From an uncultured Pseudomonadales bacterium (lineage in GTDB: Bacteria; Pseudomonadota; Gammaproteobacteria; Pseudomonadales; Azotimanducaceae): DNA of 42,121 nt. Below the pieces are notes generated by a model. That model made no database searches and had not been told where the DNA came from. It was given only the letters and a program-made list of their open reading frames with translations. The translations under genes and the position numbers were made by a program. The stretch is taken from contig CALHVX010000003.1 in assembly GCA_938036875.1 (NCBI GenBank), positions 1-42,121 of the forward strand, given 5' to 3'. Below are positions 27,005 to 35,493 of the stretch, in pieces. Numbering within the stretch: the stretch's first letter is position 1; the number at the start of each line of letters is the position of its first letter.

Positions 27005-28162
27005 ATGGCCACAGTTCGGATAGGCGTCATTGGTCTGGGCAATATCGGCACAACGCATTGCCAGTTGTTGCGTGATGGGCAGATACCGGGCGCCGTTCTA
27101 GCAGCGGTTTCCTCACCAAACATTAATGCGGAACGCGCCGAGCAATATGCGGTCCCCTACTTTTCGGATTTTCGAGCGTTGCTTAGCTCTGAGCTGGTCG
27201 ATGCGGTTCTGATTGCAACTCCTACCTATTCTCATAACGCAGTGACAACCTTGGCCTGTGCTGCAGGTTTGCACGTGCTGGTTGAAAAGCCATTGGCGAT
27301 GTCTGTTGGTCAGGCGGATGCTTTACTTGCTGATGCGCAACCGGATAAAAAGTTTGCGGTGATGCTGAACCAGCGCTTTCACCCTCATTACCAAAAAATT
27401 AAAATGCTGCTTGATGCGGGGGCAATCGGTGATGTAACAAGAGTCGCCTGGACCATGACTGCATGGTATCGACCGGATGTTTACTATCAAGTCAGTTCTT
27501 GGCGTGGCACCTGGTCGGGTGAAGGTGGTGGCCTGTTGATCAATCAGTGTATCCATAACCTCGATATATTGCAGTGGCTGGTTGGTTTGCCAGAAAGCAT
27601 TTCTGCGGTTGCAGGGTTTGGCAAATTTCACAACATCGAGGTTGAAGATGAAGTGACCGCGATGCTTAGTTTTGCTTCCGGCGCAACGGGTGTGCTGGTT
27701 GCCAGCAGTGGCGAAGCGCCAGGTATCAATCAGCTGGACATCGTTGGCGACCAAGGCATGTTGAGGTTCGATGGTGAAACCCTAAAGTTGTGGCAGAGCA
27801 AGACAAAGGTTAGTGAGCATTGTCTTGAAACTAACGAGATGTTTGGGATGCCTGAGTTCGAGGAGCAAACGCTAGATATTAGCTCTGAGAAATCGGCTGG
27901 AGGGCAGCACGCCGCCATTTTGCAGAATTTTGTTGCCGCCATTGTGCACGATGAGCCTTTGTTAACGGCCGCCGCTGAAGGCTTGGCCTCCTTACAACTA
28001 GCAAACGGCATGTTGCTGTCCGCTTGGACGCATGAGCGGGTCTCTCTGCCGTTGAACCCTGCAGCTTACGAACAAGAGCTACAGCAACGTATTGGCAAAG
28101 GGGGGCTTCGTGAACCAGCGTCTCGTGAGGTAAACATTGATATGGATGCTTCATTCAGATGA
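27005..28162 (+). CDS. Gfo/Idh/MocA-family NAD(P)-dependent oxidoreductase (canonical)
   Basis: A 385-residue cytosolic protein. Rossmann motif GVIGLGNIGTTH (7-18), then the catalytic EKP triad motif in VLVEKPLAMS (91-100), and GGGLLINQCIHNLDILQWLV with the active-site His. These marks are all canonical for Gfo/Idh/MocA dehydrogenases, which oxidise or reduce sugar and inositol carbons, often C3 of a glucosyl unit. It starts 2 bp after the previous stop, and its own stop overlaps the next start (ATGA, 28159-28162), so translation is coupled to the carrier gene. In this operon it could make or consume a keto-sugar. Exact substrate is not predictable. Confidence 0.9.
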   Translation: MATVRIGVIGLGNIGTTHCQLLRDGQIPGAVLAAVSSPNINAERAEQYAVPYFSDFRALLSSELVDAVLIATPTYSHNAVTTLACAAGLHVLVEKPLAMSVGQADALLADAQPDKKFAVMLNQRFHPHYQKIKMLLDAGAIGDVTRVAWTMTAWYRPDVYYQVSSWRGTWSGEGGGLLINQCIHNLDILQWLVGLPESISAVAGFGKFHNIEVEDEVTAMLSFASGATGVLVASSGEAPGINQLDIVGDQGMLRFDGETLKLWQSKTKVSEHCLETNEMFGMPEFEEQTLDISSEKSAGGQHAAILQNFVAAIVHDEPLLTAAAEGLASLQLANGMLLSAWTHERVSLPLNPAAYEQELQQRIGKGGLREPASREVNIDMDASFR

Positions 28163-29478
28163 GTCAATTGCTTGAGAATATTCGGCAAGGCGGCCCTGGC
28201 TGGTTGCAGGGCGCAATGACCTTGGGCGGCGGCTCCGCCATTACCTCGTTAACGATCGGAGCCGTGTTTGGCTACGAATTTCTATGGATACAGCCGGTTG
28301 CGATGCTTATCGGCTGCATCATGTTGTTTGCGTTGTCACATCAAACGCTATCCACGGGTATCAGTCCGTTTGTTGCGATGAAGACCTACCTGTCCCCTAG
28401 CTTGGCTTGGCTTTGGGCTCTTGCGGCTTTAATTTCGAGCATTATTTGGGGTTTCTCTCACTACCCATTGAGCGCTGGTATGTTGGAAGAGGCCATTGCT
28501 GTAAGCACCGGGTTTGACCTCATGGCAGAGGAAGAAAGTGGGGTTCGTGAGCTGTATCTCTTTGTACTAGCTGTTTTGGTTTGGTGCGTTTGTGCCTATA
28601 CCGTTTGGAACTACAGCAAGGGTCAAGGTGCAGTGCGTCTGTTTGAAAACAGCATAAAGGTGTTGAGCGGGGTTGTAGTCCTGAGTTTTGGCTGGGTGGT
28701 GCTTAGTGCAAGCCTTAATGGCGACATCCAATGGGGCGACGTATTGTGGGGATTTGTGCCACATTCGCTGCCGGATGATGCGATGGGGGTAACCACACTA
28801 ATGGCAGCTCTAGGTACAGCAGTCGGTATCAATATGACCTTCGTTTATGGCTACACCCTGCTCCGGCGGGGTTGGCAATCGAAAGATCGTGAGCTGGCAC
28901 GCGTTGATATTGTCATTGGTTTGGTTATCCCCTATCTCCTGGTAACCAGCCTGATCTCCATTGCTGCAGCTGGAGTATTGTATGTGGCTGACCCTTCGAT
29001 GGGCGAGCAAGCGGTGCAGTCTCGGTTAAGCCCAGCGCAGGCTGGGACGATGTTTGCTCAATCTGGTTTAGGCGACATCGTTGGTCGCTTAGTGTTTCCA
29101 CTTGGTGTGTTAGGCATGGCCGTGGGTTCGTTGGTCATGCATATGCTGACCTGTGGCGCGGCGGCTATGGAAATGTTTAAGCTAGAAGAAGACTCGCTTC
29201 AGTACCGGCTTGCCTGCTTGCTGCCGACGCCGGCTGTTCTTGGTGTCTTTCTCTGGTCGAGTATGGGGCCCTACGTGGTTTTACCCACCTCAGCAATTTG
29301 CGGCGTATTGCTGCCCATCGCTTACATCGGTTGGTTGATTTTGAACAACCGAGAGGAGTATTTGGGTGCTGACATGCCTAGGGGCTCCAAAGCACTGGTG
29401 TACAATGCAGCCATGATCTTGTGTATCGCCACCGTAGTTTCAAGCGTGATGTACAGTTTGTTTATAGCGCTTCAATAA
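28159..29478 (+). CDS. Nramp-related membrane carrier lacking the metal-binding signature
   Basis: A 439-residue polytopic protein with about 11 hydrophobic helices. The N-terminus has GPGWLQGAMTLGGGSAITSL (12-31). This aligns with the Nramp TM1 start (GPGFL...DPGN), but the Asp and Asn that bind metal are replaced by a Gly-rich stretch. In the segment that should be TM6, the MPH-type motif is not seen (GTAVGINMTFVYGYTLLRRG). By established knowledge those residues are essential for manganese/iron transport, so metal transport is unlikely. As part of a sugar-oxidoreductase operon, import of a sugar acid or keto-sugar is the best guess. It is translationally coupled to the Gfo/Idh gene before it. 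Alternative: a different APC-superfamily carrier. Confidence 0.7.
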   Translation: MSQLLENIRQGGPGWLQGAMTLGGGSAITSLTIGAVFGYEFLWIQPVAMLIGCIMLFALSHQTLSTGISPFVAMKTYLSPSLAWLWALAALISSIIWGFSHYPLSAGMLEEAIAVSTGFDLMAEEESGVRELYLFVLAVLVWCVCAYTVWNYSKGQGAVRLFENSIKVLSGVVVLSFGWVVLSASLNGDIQWGDVLWGFVPHSLPDDAMGVTTLMAALGTAVGINMTFVYGYTLLRRGWQSKDRELARVDIVIGLVIPYLLVTSLISIAAAGVLYVADPSMGEQAVQSRLSPAQAGTMFAQSGLGDIVGRLVFPLGVLGMAVGSLVMHMLTCGAAAMEMFKLEEDSLQYRLACLLPTPAVLGVFLWSSMGPYVVLPTSAICGVLLPIAYIGWLILNNREEYLGADMPRGSKALVYNAAMILCIATVVSSVMYSLFIALQ

Positions 29479-29501
29479 TTTCGCAGTAGGGTGAATAATT
29501 A

Positions 29502-30608
29502 ATGAGTATTGGAGATGGTGCAAACTACGCTCCGCAGACCAAACCTAAGCCGGTTGTAGCGGTTGGGGAGTTTTGCTTTGCTGCAGCCTATCTTGACCAT
29601 GGCCACATAGTGGGTCAGGCCAACGGTTTGCTCAACGCTGGGGGTACGCTCACCTCGGTCTATGACCCGGACCCAAAGAAAGTAGAAGCCTTTTGCAAAG
29701 TGTTTCCTCAAGCAAAGAAAGCGCCGAGTTTTGATGCGCTTCTAGAAGACGATAAGTTGCACCTAATTGCTGCGGCTGCCGTGCCTGATTGGCGTGCGGC
29801 CATTGGTGGCCAAGTCATGCAAGCAGGAAAAGACTACTTCACGGACAAATCACCCTTCACAACCTTAACCCAGCTCGAACATACACGGCGTTTGGTAGAC
29901 AAGACGGGCCAACGGTATTTTGTATACTTTGCTGAGCGCGTTCACAACGAAGCGGCTTGGCATGCAGGTGAACTGATTGCTCAAGGGGCGGTTGGCGAGG
30001 TTATCCAGGTGTTAAACCTGGGCCCGCATCGATTGTCCGCTGGCACTCGTCCCGATTGGTTTTTTGAGAAAGACCACTACGGTGGCATCATTACCGACAT
30101 TGGTTCACATCAAGTGGAACAATTTTTAACCTATGCGAGTTGCACCGATGCACAGGTCAATTTTGCGTCTGTTCGCAATCAGGGCCACCCTGAAACCCCG
30201 GAGCTTGAGGATTTCGGCGAGTTCTCTCTTACTGGCATTGGGGCAAGTGGGTCAGCGGCTAAACCTGGCAGTTCGTTCTATTCGCGTATTGATTGGTACA
30301 CTCCTGATGGTCTGCCGGTCTGGGGCGACGGCCGCACCTTTATTCTCGGCACGAAAGGCACACTTGAAGTGCGTAAGTACTTAGATATTGGTCGACAGGC
30401 GCCAGCGGCATTGGTGTTCCTTACCAATCAAACAGGTGTTGAAGAAATTGATTGTCAGGATCGGGTGGGCTACCCGTTTTTTGGTGAGCTAATCCTGGAC
30501 GTTCTTAACCGGACGGAGAATGCGATGACTCAGGCTCATATCTTTAAGGCTGCAGAAATCAGTATGCAAGCCCAAGCTTTTGCTGATGCAGCACGGGCGC
30601 AAACATGA
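29502..30608 (+). CDS. Divergent Gfo/Idh/MocA-family protein
   Basis: A 368-residue relative of the oxidoreductase at 27005, but atypical. The nucleotide-binding Gly motif is changed (VVAVGEFCFAAAYLDHG, about 18-34), and the EKP motif is DKSPF (115-119), keeping only the Lys (Lys116). The later helix motif GGIITDIGSHQVEQF (194-208) retains the catalytic-type His203. The overall length and the C-terminal beta-sheet domain are normal. Such variants may still bind NAD(P) tightly or may act as lyases or hydrolases on 3-keto sugars. It has its own AGGGTG ribosome site and ends with an ATGA overlap (30605-30608) into the regulator gene. Catalysis of a step different from the canonical partner is inferred. 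Confidence 0.8.
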   Translation: MSIGDGANYAPQTKPKPVVAVGEFCFAAAYLDHGHIVGQANGLLNAGGTLTSVYDPDPKKVEAFCKVFPQAKKAPSFDALLEDDKLHLIAAAAVPDWRAAIGGQVMQAGKDYFTDKSPFTTLTQLEHTRRLVDKTGQRYFVYFAERVHNEAAWHAGELIAQGAVGEVIQVLNLGPHRLSAGTRPDWFFEKDHYGGIITDIGSHQVEQFLTYASCTDAQVNFASVRNQGHPETPELEDFGEFSLTGIGASGSAAKPGSSFYSRIDWYTPDGLPVWGDGRTFILGTKGTLEVRKYLDIGRQAPAALVFLTNQTGVEEIDCQDRVGYPFFGELILDVLNRTENAMTQAHIFKAAEISMQAQAFADAARAQT

Positions 30609-31324
30609 GTAGTGGGGTCAAGTTTGAACCCATTGAAAGTACCGAACGCTTGTATGTCAAGGTGGCGCGGCGCATCGAAAATCTAGTGGCCAGTGGTGAG
30701 GTTCAGCCGGGTCAAAAACTGCCCTCGGAACGCGATCTGGCCGATATGCTAAAAGTGAGTCGCCCGACGATACGTGAAGCGATGATTGCGCTAGAGGTTT
30801 CTGGTGTTATTGATGTGCGTACTGGCTCAGGAATCTATGTCTCGCAACCCGGTAAGAGGGTTATCTTAGCCGATGAAGGTATTGGGCCTTTTGAAATACT
30901 TGAGATGCGGTTATTGCTTGAGCCTCAGGCCTGTGCCTTAGCAGCGCAGCGCATGACCGATGCGCAACTGACCGAGATTCAGGCTATTTATGCTCAGATG
31001 GAGATAACCGATCAAACGCCGGATGTAGAAAGTGTCGATCGTCGCTTTCACTATGCTATTGCGCTGGCGACGGAAAATGCTGCACTTGCTAGTACCATCG
31101 ATTGGTTATGGGAGTTGCGCGCCCAGTCTGGGCTCAGCAAAGGCTTTCACCGATTGATTATCGGCGAAGGGGTGTACCCCGTGTTGAACGAGCACGGCGC
31201 CATTGTCGCGGCCTTGCAAGCGCGTGATCCCGAAGCGGCTCATCGAGCCATGAGTGAGCACTTAGAAGCAGCAACGGCTGCAGCTGCAAAACACTTTGGC
31301 GAAGGTGACGCTTCTAAAGTCTAA
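30605..31324 (+). CDS. GntR-family (FadR subfamily) transcriptional regulator
   Basis: A 239-residue regulator. The winged HTH covers about residues 14-82, with LPSERDLADMLKVSRPTIRE (39-58) and the wing TGSGIYV (73-79). The C-terminal FCD ligand domain contains LLLEPQACALAA, DRRFHYAIALATENAALAST and HGAIVAALQARDPEAAHRAM, whose Asp/His residues usually bind a metal and a carboxylate. Such proteins commonly sense hexuronates, gluconate or lactate and act as repressors relieved by ligand. It is the last gene of the plus-strand operon and is coupled to the previous gene. I infer that it binds the two matching palindromes at 20953 and 35455 and so controls both operons, with a uronate pathway intermediate as inducer. 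Confidence 0.9.
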   Translation: MSSGVKFEPIESTERLYVKVARRIENLVASGEVQPGQKLPSERDLADMLKVSRPTIREAMIALEVSGVIDVRTGSGIYVSQPGKRVILADEGIGPFEILEMRLLLEPQACALAAQRMTDAQLTEIQAIYAQMEITDQTPDVESVDRRFHYAIALATENAALASTIDWLWELRAQSGLSKGFHRLIIGEGVYPVLNEHGAIVAALQARDPEAAHRAMSEHLEAATAAAAKHFGEGDASKV

Positions 31325-32789
31325 GTAGTTTCGTGACAGTCGCTAAGCTGCCAGACTTTCTGAGGTGGCTGACGCAGCTGGTGACCTTGTCCAAAAATAG
31401 CTTGCTTTGGCTGAGTCTGCCAAAACAGTCTGTTTGCAATGCTATTGCCTGCACAAGGTCTTCAGGTTCAGGGTATTGGGTAGCTAGCTCGATCAGCGGC
31501 TGGGCCAGCGGATCTGAAATATCTGACGCGCTCTCAAGTTCTTGGCTACTAAAGAGGCTCTCCAGCCATCCAGCCACAACCAGGTATAAGCCTGGCGTTG
31601 CAACGCCAAGGCCCAGCTGGGCTTGGATCGTTGGAAATATACGCTGCGGCAATTTTTGAGACCCATCTGAGGCCACTTGAGATGTTCGATATGGAACCTC
31701 TGCATTCGAAAATCTCGCTAGGACGCTCTTTTTATACTCCGTTAGATCAATCTCATTGGGGCAAGCAACCACGGGTTCTATCTCGATATCCATTAGGTGG
31801 CGTGCGAACTTTGCAAGCGTTGGATCGGCCATGACCTCGTGGATATAGGTGTATCCCGCCAACAAACCAAGATAGGCCAGCGCAGAGTGGGTCGCGTTTA
31901 GGAACCTCAGTTTTGTCTGCTCGTAAGGCGCAACCTTAGCAACAAATTCAGCGCCACCAATATCCCAAGCCGGTCTTAGGCCGGCGAAATCATCTTCGAT
32001 AACCCATTGTGAAAAGGGCTCGCAAACGACTAGGCCGGAATCTAGATAGCCTGCTTCTCGCTCGAGTTGTTGGATATCGCTGGTTTTAGTCTGTGGCACG
32101 ATTCGATCAACCATGCTTGATGGGAAGCTGGCGTTTTCTGCTAGCCATCCAGCAGCGGTCGGGTATGTTAGCGCCATCATGGTGGTAACCACCTTGTGCA
32201 GTACTTCACCGTTGCTCGATAAGTTGTCGCAGCTCAACAATGTAATGGGGCCAGCGTTTGTATCCATACGCCGTTTAAGCCCAAGTGCTAGCAGTCCGGG
32301 TGTGCTTTGCGGATGCTCGGGGTTTTTCAGGTCGTGGACGATGCTTGGGTTTGCTCTATCAAGCTCACCATTAACTGTATGGCAGTAGCCTTTCTCGGTG
32401 ACAGTGAGGGTAACCACTTGAGTTCTTGGGTCTGCAATTGTGGCAGTGATCTTTTCGTACGCCCCAGGTTGCGGTAATGCGATGACTTCACAGATGCTGC
32501 CTATTAACCGCTTGGTGCCGCCATCTTTAGCTTGTGTTCTTACCGTGTACAAGAAGTCTTGGGGAGCCAGGGATCGGTAAACTGAGTCACTGCGCAAGCT
32601 GATGGCGGTGATTCCCCAATGATGTGCGCCGCTGGCAAGTAGGTCATCGGTGTAGACCGCTTGATGTGCGCGATGAAAGCCGCCAATACCAATGTGTACG
32701 ATGCCAGTGGTGATGTCTTCGCGATTGTATCCAGGCTTTTGTACTGACTTTATGGTTGCCAAGCTTTGTTGGCTTAGTTGGATGCTCAT
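31314..32789 (-). CDS. uxuB: Mannitol dehydrogenase family oxidoreductase, D-mannonate oxidoreductase (fructuronate reductase)
   Basis: A 491-residue polyol dehydrogenase of the long-chain family. The NAD site is TGIVHIGIGGFHRAHQAVYT (28-47), and the catalytic block KLRFLNATHSALAYLGLLAG holds the family's Lys, Asn and His residues (K-x5-N-x2-HS). FRAH and TEKGY-type segments are present as usual. In the glucuronate pathway it reduces D-fructuronate to D-mannonate with NADH. Its place directly after uxaC and uxuA (2 bp from uxaC) makes this substrate more likely than mannitol or tagaturonate. Its last 11 bp overlap the 3' end of the convergent GntR gene. Confidence 0.88.
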   Translation of the reverse strand: MSIQLSQQSLATIKSVQKPGYNREDITTGIVHIGIGGFHRAHQAVYTDDLLASGAHHWGITAISLRSDSVYRSLAPQDFLYTVRTQAKDGGTKRLIGSICEVIALPQPGAYEKITATIADPRTQVVTLTVTEKGYCHTVNGELDRANPSIVHDLKNPEHPQSTPGLLALGLKRRMDTNAGPITLLSCDNLSSNGEVLHKVVTTMMALTYPTAAGWLAENASFPSSMVDRIVPQTKTSDIQQLEREAGYLDSGLVVCEPFSQWVIEDDFAGLRPAWDIGGAEFVAKVAPYEQTKLRFLNATHSALAYLGLLAGYTYIHEVMADPTLAKFARHLMDIEIEPVVACPNEIDLTEYKKSVLARFSNAEVPYRTSQVASDGSQKLPQRIFPTIQAQLGLGVATPGLYLVVAGWLESLFSSQELESASDISDPLAQPLIELATQYPEPEDLVQAIALQTDCFGRLSQSKLFLDKVTSCVSHLRKSGSLATVTKLLRL

Positions 32790-32791
32790 CG

Positions 32792-34204
32792 CTAAAGCCG
32801 ATAGGCTTGTTTGGCGAGGTCGTACGCGAGTGCTTTGGCAATGTCATAAGCTTCGCTGTCCTGGATGCGATGTTCGGCAACCAATCCAGCCAAGTATCCA
32901 CAGTCGATACGGCGTGCCATATCGTGGCGGGCAGGTATAGAAAGAAAGGCTCGAGTATCGTCGTTGAAACCAACCGTGTTGTAGAACCCGGCGGTCTCAC
33001 CGGTTTGTTGTCGAAAGCGACGCATCCCTTCTGGGGAGTCGTGAAACCACCAAGCGGGACCCAGTTTTAAGCAAGGGTAGTGGCCGGCCAGCGGGGCAAG
33101 CTCGCGGCTGTAGGCGGTTTCGTCTAACGTAAATACAATCAGGCTGAGATTCGCTTCGTTGCCAAAACGATCAAGGAGCGGTTTGAGAGCGCGAACGTAG
33201 TTGGTTTCGGTGGGAATGTCTGCGCCGCTATCGCGCCCGAACTGGGTGAACAAATGCTGATTGTGGTTGCGAAAGGACCCCGGGTGGAGTTGCATGACCA
33301 TGCCATCCTCCAAGCTCATGCTCGCCATTTCTGTCAACATTTGGGCGCGAAACATTTCAGCTTCTTGAGCTGTGCAATCCGCACTGCAAACACGCGTGAA
33401 CAGTTGTTCCGCCTCGCGTTTAGAAAGGTCTGCGGTGCGGGCCGTTGGGTGACCGTGGTCCGTGGCGGTAGCACCGTGCTCTTTAAAGAAGGCGCGTCGA
33501 TTGCGTAAAGCTTTTAGGTAGCCGACATAACTGGTTGTATCTTCTGCAGTTAAAGTCCCCAATTGTTTGAGGTTCTCGTGGAAGCCTTCGAATTCTGGGT
33601 CTACCACCGGGTCCGGTCGGAAGGTGGTGATGACTCGGCCACCCCAGCTGCTGGCTTGTAAGCTGGCATGATGCGCCAAGCTATCTAACGGGGATTCGGT
33701 TGTTGCCAGCAGTTCAATCTTAAATTGCTCATACAGTGCCCTAGGACGAAACTCGGGTAGCTCAAGCTTTGCTTGTATGCTGCTGTAGTAGTGTTCAGCT
33801 GTATTCCCATTTAGCGGTTCGGTGAGATCAAAAATTTCGCTAAAGACATGATCGAGCCATATACGGGTGGGGGTGCCCTGAAAGAGATAGTAGTGATCTG
33901 CAAACAACTGCCAAACGGCTTGCGGTGAAGGTGGTCTCTGTGGCGCTGTGTTGCTCGGATTGATTCCTAGCTGCTCAAGTTTGATCCCCTGGCTGTATAA
34001 CATCCGAAAGACATAATGATCTGGCGTAATCAGCAGCTCGGCGGGGTTTGGAAAGGCGTCGTTGTTAGCAAACCAGGCGGCGTCTGTATGTCCGTGTGGA
34101 CTGATGATGGGTAGAGACTTAACGCTCGCATAGAGCTCGCGGGCTATGTCGCGAACTTTTGGTTCTGGTGGCAGCAGTCGATCGGGATGTAAGAATGGCG
34201 GCAT
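32792..34204 (-). CDS. uxaC: Glucuronate (uronate) isomerase
   Basis: A 470-residue amidohydrolase-superfamily isomerase of the UxaC family. The metal-binding start ISPHGHTDAAWF (35-46, His37 and His39) and PDHYVFRMLYSQGI match proteobacterial UxaC proteins, as do ITTFRPDPVVDPEF, MVMQLHPGSFRNHN and the end motif ARRIDCGYLAGLVAEHRI. It converts D-glucuronate to D-fructuronate, and galacturonate to tagaturonate. The gene is 8 bp downstream of uxuA and 2 bp upstream of uxuB, so the three form a tight operon. No altronate branch (UxaA/UxaB) is present, so glucuronate is the expected input. Confidence 0.93.
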   Translation of the reverse strand: MPPFLHPDRLLPPEPKVRDIARELYASVKSLPIISPHGHTDAAWFANNDAFPNPAELLITPDHYVFRMLYSQGIKLEQLGINPSNTAPQRPPSPQAVWQLFADHYYLFQGTPTRIWLDHVFSEIFDLTEPLNGNTAEHYYSSIQAKLELPEFRPRALYEQFKIELLATTESPLDSLAHHASLQASSWGGRVITTFRPDPVVDPEFEGFHENLKQLGTLTAEDTTSYVGYLKALRNRRAFFKEHGATATDHGHPTARTADLSKREAEQLFTRVCSADCTAQEAEMFRAQMLTEMASMSLEDGMVMQLHPGSFRNHNQHLFTQFGRDSGADIPTETNYVRALKPLLDRFGNEANLSLIVFTLDETAYSRELAPLAGHYPCLKLGPAWWFHDSPEGMRRFRQQTGETAGFYNTVGFNDDTRAFLSIPARHDMARRIDCGYLAGLVAEHRIQDSEAYDIAKALAYDLAKQAYRL

Positions 34205-34212
34205 AGGATCAA

Positions 34213-35412
34213 TCAGCGTTGAGTTTGGCGCAGGGTTTGCAACGTGTGCATAACGCCTCGTAGCTCGGCTAAGCCTTTCATTCGCCCGGCATAAGAGTAA
34301 CCTGGCCGAACTTCAGCTTTGCCTATCTCCGAACCCATAGTGTGGCCATGGTCCGGTCGCATGGGGATGGTGGCTAATGCAGTAGCGCCGCCAGAGGAGG
34401 CTTGGCGAGTGGCTTCTTCGTCTAGCAAGGCATTCACTAAACCTACAATGTCGTTGTCGCCATCGAGGTGATCTGATTCATAGAAGGAACCGTCCGCTTC
34501 TCGATGTATGTTGCGCAAGTGAACAAAGTGTATGTCCGCGGCAAACTCTTTAACCATCGCAACTAGGTCATTGTCTGAACGAGCGCCATAAGACCCTGCG
34601 CACATGGTAAGGCCGTTGGCCGAGCTGGGTTCTGCGGCAAGTAAGGCTCTCGCATCTTCTGCCGTTGACACCACCCTTGGTAAACCAAAGAGCGAAAAGG
34701 GCGGGTCGTCTGGATGGATGCACATCACCACTTCGGCTTGTTCAGCTGTGGGAATGATGTCAGCAAGAAATGCAAACAGGTTGGCGCGAAACCCTTCGGT
34801 GCCCAGTTCACGAAACTCGTTGATGGCTTGGCTTATGCCTTTGCGGTCGTACGACCCTTCGCCGCCCGGTAGCCCCGCAATAATATTGGTTTCTAACAGC
34901 GTGCGTTCTGCTTCGCTCATAGCAGCATAACGTTGTGATGCTTTGGCAAGCAGTTCTTCTGAGTAGTCTTGGGCTGCGCCGGGTCTGGCGAGAGCGTGTA
35001 CATCGTAGGCCACAAAGTCGGTCATCTCGAACCGCAAAGCTTGTGCTTTGTTAGGTAGCTCATAGTTGAGATTGGTTCTGGTCCAATCCACAACGGGCAT
35101 GAAGTTGTAGCACACCCGTTGCACGCCCGCCTTGCCGAGATTGCTCAGGCTCGTTTGGTAGTTTTGAATATATTGGACGTAGTTGCCCGTTCGAGTTTTG
35201 ATATCGTTGTGGACCGGCACGCTCTCAACCACAGCCCAAGACAGGCCATGGGCGGCCAATAGTGCTTGCCGTTCCTGGATATCGGCTATGGGCCAAGCTT
35301 CGCCGGTGGGAATATGGTCCAACGCAGTAACCACACCTGTAGCTCCTGCTTGTTTGATTTGCTCCAAACTCACACTATCGTCAGGGCCGAACCAGCGCCA
35401 TGTCTCTTGCAT
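34213..35412 (-). CDS. uxuA: Mannonate dehydratase
   Basis: A 399-residue TIM-barrel dehydratase. It starts MQETWRWFGPDDSVSLEQIK, the classic UxuA N-terminus. GATGVVTALDHIPTGE, VCYNFMPVVDWTRTNL, MCIHPDDPPFSLFGLPRVVS and HFVHLRNIHREADGSFYESD carry the conserved Cys/His/Asp metal and active-site residues. It dehydrates D-mannonate to 2-keto-3-deoxy-D-gluconate, which then needs KdgK and KdgA; neither is in this window. It is first in the uxuA-uxaC-uxuB operon. A predicted GntR operator lies at 35455-35471, about 43 bp upstream of its ATG. Confidence 0.95.
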   Translation of the reverse strand: MQETWRWFGPDDSVSLEQIKQAGATGVVTALDHIPTGEAWPIADIQERQALLAAHGLSWAVVESVPVHNDIKTRTGNYVQYIQNYQTSLSNLGKAGVQRVCYNFMPVVDWTRTNLNYELPNKAQALRFEMTDFVAYDVHALARPGAAQDYSEELLAKASQRYAAMSEAERTLLETNIIAGLPGGEGSYDRKGISQAINEFRELGTEGFRANLFAFLADIIPTAEQAEVVMCIHPDDPPFSLFGLPRVVSTAEDARALLAAEPSSANGLTMCAGSYGARSDNDLVAMVKEFAADIHFVHLRNIHREADGSFYESDHLDGDNDIVGLVNALLDEEATRQASSGGATALATIPMRPDHGHTMGSEIGKAEVRPGYSYAGRMKGLAELRGVMHTLQTLRQTQR

Positions 35413-35435
35413 AGATGTTGCCTAGCTAATGCTTA

Positions 35436-35441
35436 GATATA
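35436..35441 (-). promoter_or_regulatory. Candidate -10 box of the uxuA operon
   Basis: On the minus strand TATATC lies here. Seventeen bp upstream is CTGACC, which matches the -35 consensus at four of six positions and sits inside the palindrome at 35455-35471. Binding of a repressor there would block the -35 region. The assignment is tentative. Confidence 0.35.
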
Positions 35442-35454
35442 GTTTCCTATGGTA

Positions 35455-35471
35455 AACTGGTCAGGCCAGTT
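35455..35471. promoter_or_regulatory. Predicted GntR/FadR-type operator 2 (upstream of uxuA operon)
   Basis: AACTGGTCAGGCCAGTT has perfect 6-bp half-sites (AACTGG/CCAGTT) around five bases. Read on the minus strand it is AACTGGCCTGACCAGTT, differing from operator 1 at one position of 17. Both copies are also preceded on the plus strand by TGGTA. The match ahead of two operons in one locus is the best evidence for a shared regulon. Confidence 0.65.
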
Positions 35472-35493
35472 TTCCAAACCCTTAAAGGCCTAG

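Noticed and set aside
28159-29478. Annotation as a manganese/iron Nramp transporter
   Set aside because: The residues required for metal binding in TM1 are not present, and the operon context concerns sugars.
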